A stretch of 64,000 nt of DNA from Limnephilus marmoratus (GCA_917880885.1 OU862909.1:28652351-28716350), one strand, 5' to 3'; positions 1 to 12,477 are shown, numbered from the stretch's first letter. Program-made: numbers and translations. The notes: generated by a model not told the origin, from the sequence alone.

Positions 1-338
1 TTCACACCAAACTTGTCTCTCGCAGTAGGGGGCTTTTCTATGAGCATTGTGGTGTTAATTTGAGATTGCGTTAGAGTTATTAGTTACCGACACTTGCTGT
101 AATAAACCTATCGATATTAGGAAATGGCAAAAAATAAATGAAAGCAGAATTAACACAGTGGCAAAGGTAGCTAGAGCGTGAGAATAAAATTCTTAACCGA
201 ATCGAATTTTTTTTATAACAAGGTTTTATCGCATAAGATTGGTACACTATTTAACGTTATTTTTATGTTGTAGTCGTCAGCAAAATAATTTAGGCGTTGT
301 TTGAAAAACGAACGCTGTAAAAAGACGAACGTCAAGGG

Positions 339-706
339 TCGATGACACAGGACGATTTTACAAGCTACTATCTGGGAAATTCACTATCTGTTCGTAAACT
401 CGCCCAGTGTCATCGTGTTACTTGCTAACTAGCAGTGACTAACAGATTGTTGACAATCTACGAAAAAAAGTTAAAAGGTTGTCAACTTTACTCGCCTACA
501 CGCTCGCTCGTGATTGGTTTATTTATGTGAAGAATTAGTTCACGCAGGCGTCATTATTATTGTTACTGGCGCCAGCACCAACCTCAGTTTCCTACGCTTC
601 TGAGCGAGTGGACAGTTTTGTGTGTCATCATGACAATCTCACTCGCCGATTTACCCGCTTTAAAACTTAGTGGATAGTAGCTTGTAAACTCGCCCTGTGT
701 CATCGA
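339..706. mobile_element. MITE / foldback element with 34-bp terminal inverted repeats
   Basis: The arms at 339-372 and 673-706 are inverted complements with two mismatches in 34 bases; both begin TCGATGACACAGG. A third, right-arm-like copy of the terminal motif lies inside at 390-415, so the element may be nested or internally duplicated. There is no coding capacity in its 368 bp. I see no convincing target-site duplication, so the superfamily is left open. Confidence 0.65.
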
Positions 707-956
707 TGCTTTACGAATATTAAAATTTTAATACACTAGTACAAGGATCACCATAAGATTCATTATTGTCGTGTATAGTTGTGTTCATAATTTTATTCTA
801 ATTACAATGAAAGTTTTTAATAATTTTTGATTTCTTCTGCTATGTAATTATAGGATTTTTACTTTAGGGTTTTAAGTTCCACCGTATAAAATATACTAAG
901 ATTTCCTATACATCTCGAGCGTCAAAAAAATGACATTTCATGTGTCTTTATACTTT

Positions 957-1222
957 ACTAGCAGACCCGGCCATACGTTGCTGTGGCTAACGAAACACGA
1001 CGCCATTACCCTACTTTTATAAAATCCACACCACCCGCTTGCCAGCTGAATTGAATATTTGAATTTATCAGCTTTTCTCTACCATAATAAACATGTATTA
1101 TACATATAAACCTTCCTTTTGAATCACTCTATCTATTGGTGAAAACCGCATGAAAATCCGTCGCGTAGTTTAAAAGATCTATGCGCACATACATTTTGAG
1201 CGACTTCATTTTATACTATGTA
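957..1222 (+). repeat. Degenerate dispersed repeat starting CTAGCAGACCCGGC
   Basis: The stretch starts with CTAGCAGACCCGGCC and ends near TTTATACTATGTAATGAT. Similar degenerate non-coding repeats, with a phrase close to AAAACCGCATGAAAATCCG, are common in insect genomes. No open frame. The superfamily cannot be fixed from one copy. It abuts the R2 repeat that follows. Confidence 0.4.
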
Positions 1223-1224
1223 AT

Positions 1225-1675
1225 GATTTCACCAATTTGGGAGGCGGGTATGGATACCGCGCGGCGCTCCGGGAACCATTTATTGGATAACCAACATCTC
1301 TGCCAGAAGTCACCTCAAGTTGTTCGCTACATTTGGTAACTTTGCAGGGATGCCAGGATTCATCGGGCGAGGTGTGTTCAGGTCTTGGCCGCAGATGGCT
1401 GCGTGGCGGGTTGATTGGGATAGGCCGATTTGGGAAGACCCTTTGACCTCTCTGGCTGGTTTTGCACAGCAAAGGGAGGGATAGGTTCATACGTCTTTAT
1501 ATTATGGACACACTCGCCCCCAGACTTCTTCCCACCCCTCATATATTTTTCCTCTCCAGAATTTTCTCTCCTTCCTTCCCTAAAAAATCCTCCACACAGC
1601 ATCCCCAAATATGACTAAGAATCTAAGGAGAATAAAAAATCCTCAGGGCCTCCCATGTGGGTTTAATATAAAAAA
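1225..1675 (+). repeat. Dispersed repeat 'R2' (local label), near full length
   Basis: One of about ten copies of a GC-richer, pyrimidine-rich dispersed sequence in the window. Landmarks in order: GGATAACCAACA, a TTCGCTAC segment, GGTCTTGG, CCCCAGA, CCTCCACACAGCATCC, a near-copy of AAAGATGACAT, and a short A-rich end. Other copies are at 57326-57940 and 59340-59725, and fragments lie inside several array units. The tail recurs at 53940-54010 directly after a LINE ORF2 C-terminus, so R2 is probably the 3' region of a LINE. The short open frames in it are not conserved between copies. Confidence 0.6.
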
Positions 1676-2136
1676 ACTTAACCAAAGTGAACAGAAAAAA
1701 CCGCTTCAACATTTTACTCCACGTGTTCACAACATTCACATTGGATAGAAATATGAAATATGCCCGCTATTAAATATTTCGACAAATAAAGTAACTTTTT
1801 TTGTATGTTTTTAAAGACATTTTAAATAGAATACATAATTCGCAGTAGCAAAAAAACAAATATTGTGAAACATGTATTAAATAACGCATCGGAGACCCAC
1901 TTGCGTGACATGTTAAGAGTATTTTATACAAATTTTCTTGTTTTTATTTTAATATATTTTATAGTTCCCTAAACTATAAATTTCCAATACTTTGCATAAA
2001 CAAATGTCTTAAACTAAAAGGAATATGATTATAAATAAGGATTTAATCTTCGTATATTATAATAAACTTGTTTAGTGAAAAATTGATTATTCGAAACATT
2101 TTATAGAAAGTTCGTATTATACAAGTATACCTATAA
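1676..2136. other. AT-rich interval, nothing recognised
   Basis: No open frame of note, no RNA gene and no repeat boundary that I can recognise. Composition is strongly A+T. Confidence 0.5.
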
Positions 2137-2491
2137 GACAACCTCCGTGGTCTAGGGCAAGGCTCTTGACTAGCAATCCGGAGTTCGTGGGTTCAAATTC
2201 CAGCGTGCGCAAGTAAATTTAATTTATTTCACAATATATTCATTTAAAATGATGTATTGTATACTTGCGGCATGTTCCAGAACAGAAGATACCGATTGGT
2301 ATAAGACCACGATTCAGAATTGAAACGTTGCTTGAATAGTCTGGTTCTTCCCGACCTTCCTCTTCTTCGTGTCCTTCCCCTCCCCGCTGCATTCAGCCTC
2401 ACAACATACCGAGTTGGGGATACCATAGTCTCACTGTCTCTGGACGGTTGCGAGCAGTTGGGACTCTTGAGCAATATTCACATTTAAAAAA
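2137..2491 (+). mobile_element. tRNA-derived SINE, family SINE-A
   Basis: The head is a tRNA-like Pol III promoter starting GACAACCTCCGTGG, with a B box GGTTCAAATTC at 2190-2200. It is followed by a conserved body (TTGCGGCATGTTCCAGA, AATTGAAACGTTGCTTG, TCAGCCTCACAACATA) and a short A-rich end. The same head and body recur at 50433, 57408 and 63794, which identifies a SINE rather than a tRNA gene. A minus-strand 76-codon open frame here is antisense to the SINE. Confidence 0.75.
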
Positions 2492-2592
2492 TGTAAAACA
2501 TTACGAGTATAATAAATATTAACAATAAAGAATTAAAATTCTAACCAACAATTAAACAGACATGAATCTAGATTTTCAAGGTCCTAAAGTTT

Positions 2593-2676
2593 TATCGTGA
2601 TTTATTTTTGGGGTATTACGCCATGTTGCGCTACCTCATTCTTTAGTCAACGTTTCGGACAGTTTTACATCATCTG
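2593..2676 (+). repeat. Arm of an inverted repeat pair (partner 3935-4026)
   Basis: The sequence TATCGTGATTTATTTTTGG through GTTTCGGACAG and CATCATCTG is a diverged inverted copy of 3935-4026. The two arms flank the LINE relics between them, so they may be two insertions of one element or the ends of a larger one. Confidence 0.5.
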
Positions 2677-2879
2677 ATTTTCAATTTTTAATTCAATGCA
2701 ATTCAATTTAATTTACTCATTTTGAAAACATTACAAAATTACAATTTCAAATCGTTTTTAAAAGAGAAAATATTTACAGATAACAAGATAAAAAGGGTGC
2801 CCGCTACGCCTCAATACAAAGAACTCTCCCATCAAAACCATGGTTTCAAAAATTCCCCCATTTTTCCAAAAAAGAAATT

Positions 2880-3178
2880 TCCTTACTTATTCGAATGAGA
2901 ATCGGACATTGTTCCGTTCCTTCTCACCTTTTTAAAATTCATGTGCTTGACTCCCCAGATTGTACGTTCTTGTGTACTAGATGTGGGAACTTTAGATCAC
3001 ATATTTTTTGATTGTCCTTCTCTAAATAAATATCCTCTCTTCTCTCAAGTGTTATCAAAAATTGCCTCTCCTCCATTCAACATCTCATCTCTTTTAAGTC
3101 TAAACTCTACTCCAATCTTCCATAAAATTCTGAAATTTGCACATTTAAATAAAATTATGAAAGCCAGAAATAATTGAA
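2880..3178 (+). pseudogene. LINE ORF2 C-terminal relic with zinc-knuckle tail, frameshifted
   Basis: Translation gives a C-terminal LINE signature split over two frames. One frame reads SPDCTFLCTRCG (cysteines of a C-x2-C pair); the next reads TLDHIFFDCP (the H and last C), followed by SLNKYPLF. This matches the CxxC...H....C knuckle at the end of Jockey/I-type ORF2 proteins. A single shift around 2980-2990 separates the two halves. Upstream RT and endonuclease sequence is absent, so this is a 5'-truncated, inactive copy. The downstream phrase GCCAGAAATAATTG also occurs at about 12820 and 15780 inside array units. Confidence 0.6.
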
Positions 3179-3389
3179 AAAAAAACATAAAAGATTTAGA
3201 CTAACAGCAACAAAGCTTGTCTTTTGAATTGGGCTTCATTGATGTCAAACATATCGATAATCGAAGTGATTCTATTTAACAACAAGACAGCTCTCCCGAC
3301 TGGCATAACCATTGGCAAGTTAGTTCTGCAATCCGGTAGATAAACAGTATATGCTGTCGGTGACGGACAAAACCATCGGGAACAAAGAA

Positions 3390-3700
3390 ACTAATGCTCT
3401 CCATCATAGCCGAGTTTTCGAACCTTCCACGAATCAATCTGAAGAAATTTTACAATGAGCACATCCCTTCTGACCCCTAGATGGTTCATAGCAAGCATGC
3501 CCAAGAGAAAGTGGGTAAGGTAGAGCCACTGGTAGTAGCCATACTCCCTCAGGTAAAGAAATTTCAGGAATTTCTTCAGAACCTTCTCCAACATGAGGGA
3601 ATACTTCACTTGGTGTGGGCTCCAAACCACCGACCCACTCTCAAGTCTACTTCTAACAAAAGCATTGTACAGTTTCTAATATCTTATAATTTATATTTCA
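3390..3700 (-). pseudogene. CR1/Jockey LINE reverse transcriptase C-terminal relic
   Basis: The minus strand reads VWSPHQVKYSLMLEKVLKKFLKFLYL, then SLGMLAMNHLGVRRD and VLIVKFLQI, with a frame change around the middle. This is the thumb-to-C-terminal block of CR1/Jockey ORF2 proteins (family pattern: vvW.P.....i..iEkvQkkFLkfl ... L..RR...Dl.ll.ki). The palm with its catalytic aspartates is missing, so it is a fragment. It lies opposite in strand to the relic at 2880-3178 and cannot belong to the same insertion. Confidence 0.65.
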
Positions 3701-3701
3701 A

Positions 3702-3829
3702 ACCTATATTTTGTTCTAGTTCACACATTGTATAATTTATATCATGTATGATTACCTTAACACGGGCATTAGCCTAGTATGGTAATCAAGAAAAAAAACA
3801 TAAAAGTGTATTTTCAAAAATTGTATGAA

Positions 3830-3872
<43 letters not shown>
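3702..3872 (+). repeat. LINE-type 3' tail with A41
   Basis: AT-rich 3'-UTR-like sequence containing CACGGGCATTAGCCTAGTATGG ends in AATAAA running directly into 41 consecutive A residues at 3832-3872. This is what a retroposed RNA 3' end looks like. A similar phrase (ACACATGCCCGTATTATGG) occurs at about 50072-50091 without the long A run. The pure A tract suggests a recent insertion. Confidence 0.6.
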
Positions 3873-3873
<1 letters not shown>

Positions 3874-4030
3874 AGTACTGCGAAAACCCGGGTGTCTCTG
3901 AAGTTTCCCGTAGTGCGTAGGATAAAACCCAACTCTGATGATGGACACTGCAACGCTGTCCGAAACGGTGGCCCAAAAAAGGAGGTAGCGCAAAACGGCA
4001 TAATACCCCAAAACAAATCACGATAAATCA
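3873..4030 (-). repeat. Inverted partner repeat containing a hammerhead-like core
   Basis: Inverted relative of 2593-2676. On the plus strand, CTGATGA at 3935-3941 is followed by a stem GGACA...TGTCC (3943-3961) and GAAAC (3962-3966). That order resembles the conserved core of a hammerhead ribozyme. One extra base precedes the stem, and I could not find matching stems I and III. Confidence 0.45.
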
Positions 4031-4385
4031 ACCAAACAGTCCATATGTGGGCCCACAACAAGGAATTGCAGTGGGTTCTCAGGTCTCAGGTAAATATTTT
4101 TCGGAATAAACCATTCAAAGCGTAGGTTTGTCATTTTGAAAGTTCACTCGAAAGAATAATTTTCATGATTATATTTTGTTATTTATTTATTTTTTTTTTT
4201 ATTTATTTTTTTTTTAATTGAAATAACAGATATACATATTAAAATCAACAAACAAGTCCTGCTAAGCCAATTCAATTGGCTTGTCAACAGGTGCTTATAT
4301 TTTAGTTACATATAGATTATTTACATTTAAAATTTACATCTTATATCTACAGATTCAACATACATATCAATATACATATCAATTA

Positions 4386-6976
4386 TCAATACAAATATTT
4401 TTTTTCCGATAGCCAATTTTTCACCATATATTCAACCTTATTCATAGAATTACATTGCTTTATAGTGTCAGGTAATAAATTAAATATCTTCGGTATGATG
4501 TATTCAAACGTTCTCTGTCCGTACTTATTGTTAAATTTCGGAACTATTAACCCGTCGTTGCGCGTGAATCTAGTGCTGTATTTATGTTCTAATTTCTCTT
4601 TATGCTGCGGGGTAAATATATGCTGAATTATAATTTTGTGCCATAGTATTGCTTTCACTGGTAAAATTTTGGCATTCTGAAACAGAAACGGTGTATCATG
4701 TCTCTGTTTGAAAATATTAGGGACGACTAATAATTTTACAATTGCGTATTGTACAACTTGTACTTGTTTCAGATTGGTTATAGAAGTATTTCCCCATATT
4801 GTTAATCCATATCTTATAATAGATTCTGCCAGTGACATATAAATTATTTTAAGTGTTTCAATTGAAAGAAAAAATTTTAATGTGTACATTTTGCCAGCAA
4901 TTGATCTGAGTCTTTTACAGGTTTTTTTAATATGTTTGTCCCATTTAAAAAAACAATCTACTGTAACACCAAGATACACGTATTCCGTAACTAATTCTAA
5001 GCTATCACATTTACAATTAGTTGGAATATTTTTATGGATGCAATTAAAATCGTGAGAAATTATATTAGGATTAAATAGAAATTTGGCATTAGGTGATCTT
5101 ATATGCATTACTTTGGTTTTTTTAGCATTTATTAATAATCCTGCATCATGTGACCATTTACAAAGTTGATTAAAGTCAATTTGCATGAGTTCAATTGCAA
5201 TTTTTAGATCTTTATGTGATATGACCAATGCCGTATCATCTGCGAATACAAAATGTTTAACAAAAGAGAAAAGTTTTTTCATTATAGTTACATAAATTAT
5301 ATATAGTGTAGGCCCCAATATGGAACCTTGTGGAACTCCTGCAGAAACATTTTTTGTTTTACTAAAAGTATTATTTATTTTGGTACATATTTTTCTATCT
5401 CTAAGATAATCTTTAAATAAATTTAACACATTTCCTCTTATTCCAATTTTTTCTAGAGTTTTCAGAAGTTTTTTAGAGTTAATTGTGTCAAAAGCTTTAG
5501 AGTTATCGATAAATAAAACAATAACATGTAATTTATTATTTAATTGATTATTTATATAATTGAAAAAATCTTGCAGTAGTTTTTCAGTGTTTTTTTTTCT
5601 TTGGAAGCCGTATTGATTTGGATCTATGATAGTGAATTTTTCAATATAATTATTTAATTTATTTGATATAAATTTTTCGAGAATTTTTTCTAATGCTGGT
5701 AGTATACTAATAGGCCTATAATTTCCTAGTTCAATGTGTTTTCCACCTTTAAATATTGGTCTTGTAATGCTACATTTAAATTCTTGTGGAATTTTTGCTT
5801 GCTTTATTATCATATTGATTAAATGAGTAATTATTGGCCCAAGAGTTTTTACATTTCTTTTTAAATCAAACATTCTTATATTGTCAATACCTGTGCTTTT
5901 AGAGTTTTTCATTTTTTTTAACAATGTTTTCAATATCAGTTATAGTAGCTCTTGGTATATATAAACTATGAGGTAGTTCTTCGAGTACTATATTAGTAGC
6001 TTTGTGATTGCATTTATGTAACATGTTGCTGATGCTATCCGAGAAGTAATTCACAAAATCATTTGACACAGAATCCTCAGTTCTATCTTTTAACATATAT
6101 CGTGTTATAGTTTCATCACAATCGTTTTTGGGTTTACGTCCTAAAATATTATTTATCTCGTCCCAGGTTTTTTTTGTATCATTAAAACAGTTTTTAAATT
6201 TATTGTTATAATAGTTAGTTTTATCTTTATTTATAAGTTTATTGACAAGGTTTCGTGTTTTTTTGTATTCTGTTTCAAATGTTTTGTTTGTTGGTGTACT
6301 TTTCCATTTTTTATAAAGTTTATCTCTTTTATTTATATGACATAATAATTCACTGCTTACCCATTCATTTATTGCAAAAGGTCGTGTTTTCGGTTTTTGC
6401 ACTATCGTTTTAGAACTACTCTTGTAAAATTTGTCAAATAAAGATTTTATTTTTTCATATAATGAAATACAATCCCTCTCCTCTATAAGTTTACTCCAGT
6501 TATAATCTTTGATATATCGATCAATAGCCTTTTGTGAGATGATTTGAATATACTTATTTGCAAAGTCTACCTGACGTTTATGAGATTTTATATTAATAGC
6601 AGTGATAAAATGATCGGCAATATTATTTTCAGAGACGCAAGCAGTTATTTTCTTGCCTCTAAATTTGGCAAATATATGGTCAATACACGTGCGAGTAATT
6701 TGTCCATTTAATACAGCTTCTCTGGTTACTACATTAATGCATTTTGTTAAATAATGGTTAGTTAGGAAGTTTTCATATGAAGTTATGATATAATCATGGT
6801 CATTAAGCAAATTTAGATTTATATCTCCAAATAAGATAATATTTTCCTTATTATTAATTGTATCAAGATATGATGATAATTCCGTTAAAAATGAAGATTT
6901 ACTGAAATTAGGAGGTCTATAGATAGCTATTATATTAACTTTAGTTTTGTCCTGGAGTATGAGCTTTCCTGTTATA
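4386..6976 (-). pseudogene. LINE ORF2, 3' part: rest of endonuclease plus reverse transcriptase
   Basis: This encodes the C-terminal half of an APE-type endonuclease, then a reverse transcriptase. Endonuclease motifs: IIAIYRPPN, ILFGDINLNLL (catalytic D-x-N), and IADHF (the catalytic SDH-type H). RT blocks, numbered in the 515-codon downstream frame (5933-4386): YRPISILPALEKI at 72-84, QYGFQRKKNTEK, motif A FIDNSKAFDTI at 141-151, motif B SAGVPQGSILGP at 197-208, motif C FADD at 230-233, and YLGVTVD in the thumb. All catalytic aspartates are present. The frame breaks once, at an A8 tract (T8 on plus, 5912-5919): VKKMKNSKSTGID continues only if one A is dropped. This could be mutation or slippage; mutation is simpler. 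The true N-terminus is at 44983, beyond the array, so apparent starts near 7002 lie in Helitron sequence. Confidence 0.88.
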
Positions 6977-9252
6977 CTAGGTTTTGCCCGTTGCAGAAGC
7001 AACTGACGGGTTAAGACACTATGCGATTTGACGTGTGAACATGGATGAAGCGAGGAGGAGTGTGTGTTAAATTAAATATATGAAGAAACCTGAGTTCACA
7101 GTGGCCTTGCAACGCATGCCGGGTACCCGTTGTATATAATGTTATGTAGTGCAGCGCTTGCATTAAAATGTAATTTCCCAGGAATTGGAATGGAACCATT
7201 ACAGTTAAGTTGATCCCGAGGTTACAGTGACCTTGCAACGCATGCCGAGTAACCGTTGTATATCATGTTATATATTGCAGGCACTTGCTTTAAAATATTA
7301 TTTCCCGGGAATTGGGATGGAACCATTACAGTTAAGTTGACCCCGAGGTTACAGTGACCTTGCAACGCATGCCGTGTACCCGTTGTATATTATGTTATAA
7401 ATTGCAGGCGCTTGCATTACAATTTTATTTCCCGGGAATCGGGATGAAACCATTACAGTAAAGTTGACCCCTAGGTTAAAGTCGCCTTGCAACGCATACC
7501 GGGTACCCGTTGTATATAATTTTATATAGTGCAGGTGCTTGCATTATAATGTAGTTTCCCGGTACTTGGGATGGAACCATTATAATTAAGTTGACCCCGA
7601 GGTTACAGTGACCTTGCAACGCATGCCGGGTACCCGTTGTATATACTGTTATATAGTGCAGGCGCTTGCATTATAATGTAGTTTCCCAGGACTTCGGATG
7701 GAAACATTACAGTTTTATTGACCCCGAGGTTAAAGCGGCCTTGCAACGCATGCCGGGTACCCGTTGTATATAATTTTATAAAGTGCATAATTTTATAATG
7801 TTGTTTCCCGGGACTTGGTAGGGAACCATTACGGTTTAGTTGACCCCGAAGTTAAAGTGGCCTCGCAACGCATGCCGGGTACCCGCTGTATATAATTAAT
7901 TTATTTACGCACAAATAGTCCATTAACAATAACAATCGGTTGCACGGTTTAGCAGTGCAAAATTTCATTATGCCGGAGCTCACTATTGTAGTTGTATTGT
8001 ATTTCATTTTGCAAGTGTAAGTACTAAGTAGGTACTTTGTTGTAATATTTCACCAAAACGACGCCATTATGCTGTTGAGCATAAAATAATTTTCACTATA
8101 AATAAATTCATTCAATATCATGTTTTGATTTTTAAATGAAAAAAGTCCCTGGAAGTAAGTACCTACCTAAAACACGCGTAATTATTTTTTTTAATTTAAC
8201 AATGTCCAAATAGAACACACTTAAAAATAAAAAAAATAATTAATAAAAAAAAGTTGACAATTCTTTAAATTTTTCTAGTAAATTTTCAGTTCTATAAAGT
8301 TCCGTTCGAGTTCTGTAATTATTTCAGTTTTGTGATGTAACTGGTCTGTAATGATAAAACAATAGAATTTGAGTAGAACCATCACAGAACGTGAAAATTA
8401 ACTTAAAAAAAGTTCAATTATTCTGTATCATCGAAACAACCTTACCGTAGTATTTATTGCATTAAAACCTAATTCGTTGTGTAGGTACCCATTCAGGTAG
8501 GTACCTGCGCATTTCCTTCAATTCCTGCAATCTTTGCTTTTTTCATCATATTTGCAATACTACCGAAATAAGTAGGTACCTACCCCGAATGAATAGCGTG
8601 TTAATTTGAACTGGCCAGCAAAAATTAAACTTCCAATGGAATCTGTAAGCACGTGTTTTGGTGATTTTTTTTCGGAAAATGTCGAACTTTGTCAGCATCT
8701 CCTGAACTATTTTATATGGGATGGGCGTGTAATTTTGGTATTTAAAGTTGCGGAATTCTCTACTGCGTTAGATTTTTGAAAAACATCCGAGCCGGGATCG
8801 GTTTTGGGGCCGCAATGCCGCGTACCGTAAAACCACTACCGAAAACCGTGAAAAGTCTGCTTTGTTAGGCTAAAAATTTGACGTCTGAGATCCCTGACCT
8901 GACTCAATATTCCTAGCATTTTCATTTGCATCGAAACTGATGGCCAAAATGACATCATTTTTTAGGAAACGCGAACCTGTCGGCGGGAAATGTAACCTGG
9001 CCGAATTGAGTGTAATTTTACTATTGGTTCTAGTTTTCGCCGTTGATTCGCGTCAGTTTTTCTGTGAATAAGGCGCTAATTTTGTCGAAAAAAACTGACC
9101 TCGCAAAATCAAAGTACTGAGGGTGCACTGAATTTGCTTTAACCGAAAGTGAACCTTGAGGTGGGTGAAACGTAAAGGGCGTACTGGTCGTTTTTGTGTC
9201 AACGAAAAAGTGCGCGGAAAAAGAGCTCTCCCAAACCAAACATTAATATATA
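6977..9252 (-). mobile_element. Array unit 1 (type A, 2276 bp)
   Basis: The terminal CTAG abuts host LINE sequence directly, making this the outermost 3' end of the array. It has seven minisatellite monomers (phase marker GCAACGCATGCC at 7109, 7235, 7362, 7489, 7616, 7743, 7865), a low-complexity AT segment, then the type-A body ending in GCGCGGAAAAAGAGCTC and CATTAATATA. Confidence 0.8.
7083..7895 (-). repeat. Internal minisatellite, 127-bp monomer class (unit 1 example)
   Basis: Seven monomers with spacings of 126, 127, 127, 127, 127 and 122 bp. Each holds GCAACGCATGCCGGGTACCC, a TATATAAT run, AGGCGCTTGCAT and TTCCC(G/A)GGA. Equivalent blocks open units 2, 5, 8, 9, 10, 11, 13 and 14. Central minisatellites of 100-200 bp are a known trait of DINE-1/HINE-type Helitron relatives. 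Confidence 0.85.
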
Positions 9253-11731
9253 CTAGGTTTTGCCCGTTGCAGAAGCAACTGACGGGTTAAGACACTATGC
9301 GATTTGACGTGTGAACGTGGATGAAGCGAGGAGGAGTGTGTGTTAAATTAAATATATGAAGAAACCTGAGTTCACAGTGGCCTTGCAACGCATGCCGGGT
9401 ACCCGTTGTATATAATGTTATGTAGTGCAGCGCTTGCATTAAAATGTAATTTCCCAGGAATTGGAATGGAACCATTACAGTTAAGTTGATCCCGAGGTTA
9501 CAGTGACCTTGCAACGCATGCCGAGTAACCGTTGTATATCATGTTATATATTGCAGGCACTTGCTTTAAAATATTATTTCCCGGGAATTGGGATGGAACC
9601 ATTACAGTTAAGTTGACCCCGAGGTTACAGTGACCTTGCAACGCATGCCGTGTACCCGTTGTATATTATGTTATAAATTGCAGGCGCTTGCATTAAAATT
9701 TTATTTCCGGGGAATCGGGATGAAACCATTACAGTAAAGTTGACCCCTAGGTTAAAGTCGCCTTGCAACGCATACCGGGTACCCGTTGTATATAATTTTA
9801 TATAGTGCAGGTGCTTGCATTATAATGTAGTTTCCCGGTACTTGGGATGGAACCATTATAATTAAGTTGACCCCGAGGTTACAGTGACCTTGCAACGCAT
9901 GCCGGGTACCCGTTGTATATACTGTTATAAAGTGCAGGCGCTTGCATTATAATGTAGTTTCCCAGGACTTCGGATGGAAACATTACAGTTTTATTGACCC
10001 CGAGGTTAAAGCGGCCTAGCAACGCATGCCGGGTACCCGTTGTATATAATTTTATAAAGTGCATAATTTTATAATGTTGTTTCCCGGGACTTGGTAGGTA
10101 ACCATTACGGTTTAGTTGACCCCGAAGTTAAAGTGGCCTCGCAACGCATGCCGGGTACCCGCTGTATATAATTAATTTATTTACGCACAAATAGTCCATT
10201 AACAATAACAATCGGTTGCACGGTTTAGCAGTGCAAAATTTCATTATGCCGGAGCTCACTATTGTAGTTGTATTGTATTTCATTTTGCAAGTGTAAGTAC
10301 TAAGTAGGTACTTTGTTGTATTATTTCACCAAAACGACGCCATTATGCTGTTGAGCATAAAATAATTTTCACTACAAATAAATTCATTCAATATCATGTT
10401 TTGATTTTTAAATGAAAAAAGTCCCCGCAAGTAAGTACCTACCTAGAACACGCGTAATGTATATATATATATATATATTTTATTATTTTTTTTTTATTTA
10501 ACAATGTTCAAATAGAACACACTTAAAAATAAAAAAATAATAATTAATAAAAAAAATTGACAATTCTTTAAATTTTTCTAGTAAATTTTCAGTTCTAGAT
10601 AGTTCCGTTCGAGTTCTGTAATTATTTTAGTTTTGCAATGTAACTGACCTTTAATGATAAAATAACAGAACTTGAGTAGAACCAATAAAGAACGTGAAAA
10701 TTAACTTTAAAAAAAGTTGAATTATTCAGTATCATCGAAACAACCTTACCATTGCATTAAAACCTAATTAATTGTGTATCTACGTATTCGGGTAGGTACC
10801 TGCGCATTTTCTTCTCTTTGCTTTTTTCATCATATTTGCAATACTACCGAAATAAGTAGGTACCTACCCCGAATGAATAACGTGTTAATTTGAACTGGCT
10901 AGCAAAATTTTAACTTCCGATGGAATCTGTAAGCGCGTGTTTTGATGATTTTTTTTCGGAAAATGTCGAATTATGTCAGCATCTCCTGAACTATTTTATA
11001 TGGGATGGGCATACAATTTTGGTTTTAAAAGTTGCGGAATTCTCTATTGTATTAGATTTTTGAAAAACATCCGAGCCGGGATCAGTTTTGGGGCCGCAAT
11101 GCCGCGTACCGTAAAACCACTACCGAAAACCGTGAAAAGTCTGCTTTGTTAGGCTAAAAATTTGACGTCTGAGATCCCTGACCTGACTCAATATTCCTAG
11201 CATTTTCATTTGCATTGAAACTGATGGCCAAAATGACATCTTTTTTTTTGGAAACGCGAACCTGTCGGCGGGAAATGTAACCTGGCCGAATTGAGTGTAA
11301 TTTTACTATTGGTTCTAGTTTTCGCCGTTGATTCGCGTCAGTTTTTCTGTGAATAAAGCGCTAATTTTGTCGAAAAAAATTGACCTCGCAAAATCAAAGT
11401 ACTGAGGACGAAACTGATGGCCAAAATGACATCATTTTTTTGGAAACGCGAACCTGTCGGCGGGAAATGTAACCTGGCCGAATTGAGTATAATTTTACTA
11501 TTGGTTCTAGTTTTCGCCGTTGATTCGCGTCAGTTTTTCTGTGAATAAGGCGCTAATTTTGTCGACAAAAATAAACTCCGCAAAATCAAAGTACTGAGGG
11601 TGCACTGAATTTGCTTGAACCGAAAGTGAACCTTGAGGTGGGTGAAACGTAAAGGGCGTACTGGTCGTTTTTGCGTCAACAAAAAAGTGCGCGGAAAAAG
11701 AGCTTTCCCAAACCAAACATTAATATATATA
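9253..11731 (-). mobile_element. Array unit 2 (type A, 2479 bp, internal 193-bp duplication)
   Basis: The first 900 bases are almost identical to unit 1. It carries a TA microsatellite at about 10459-10480. The segment 11217-11409 is duplicated in tandem (next copy from 11410, both starting GAAACTGATGGCC). Unit 10 has the same duplication. Confidence 0.8.
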
Positions 11732-11863
11732 CTAGGTTTTGCCCGTTGCAGAAGCAACTAACGGGTTTAAACACTATGCGATTTGACGTGTGAACGTGGA
11801 TGAAGCGAGGAGGAGTGTGTGTTAAATTAATTATATGAAGAAACCTGAGGTTACAGTGACTTT

Positions 11864-12450
11864 GCAACGCATGCCGGGTACCCGTTGTATATAATGTTAT
11901 AATATAGTGGAGGCATTTGCAAGGCGCTTGCATAATAATGTAGTTTCCCTGAACTTGGAATGGAATACAGTTAAGTTGACCCCGAGGTTACAGTGATGTT
12001 GCAACGCATGCCGGGAACCCTTTGTATATAATGTTATAATATAAAGCAGGCGTCTGCAAGGCGCTTGTATTATAATGTAGTTTCTCGGAACTTAGAATGG
12101 AACCATTACAGTTAAGTTGACCCCGAGGTTACAGCGATCTTGCAACGCATGCCGGGTACCCTTTGTATATAATGTTATAATATAAAGCAGGCGTTTGCAA
12201 GGCGCTTGCATTATAATGTAGTTTCCCGGAACTTGGAATGGAACCATTACAGTTAAGTTGACCCCGAGATTACAGTGATGTTGCAACGCATGCCGGGTAC
12301 CCGTTGTATATAATGTTATAATACATTGCATGCGTTTGCAAGGCGCTTGAATTATAATGTAGTTTCCCGGAACTTGGATGGAACCATTACAGTTAAGTTG
12401 ACCCCGAGGTTACAATGTTGTTGCAACGCATGCCGGGTACCCGTTGTATA
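11864..12450 (-). repeat. Internal minisatellite, 140-bp monomer class (unit 3 example)
   Basis: The phase marker GCAACGCATGCC occurs at 11864, 12001, 12142, 12283 and 12423, giving spacings of 137-141 bp. Compared with the 127-bp class, each monomer has an extra segment, GTTTGCAAGGCGC, which repeats part of the neighbouring GGCGCTTGC in altered form. The same class appears in unit 4 and parts of units 6, 7 and 12. Confidence 0.8.
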
Positions 12451-12477
12451 TAGTGTCACGTAGAAATACAAATCCTC

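Noticed and set aside
1378..1618. Short overlapping frames on both strands in the first R2 copy
   Set aside because: Not preserved in other R2 copies; result of higher GC and few stops.
3935..3966. Functional hammerhead ribozyme
   Set aside because: Core-like order is present, but there is an extra base before stem II and I found no complementary strands for stems I and III.
3752..4061. Minus-strand frames containing a phenylalanine run
   Set aside because: The F run is the complement of the A41 tail; not a protein.
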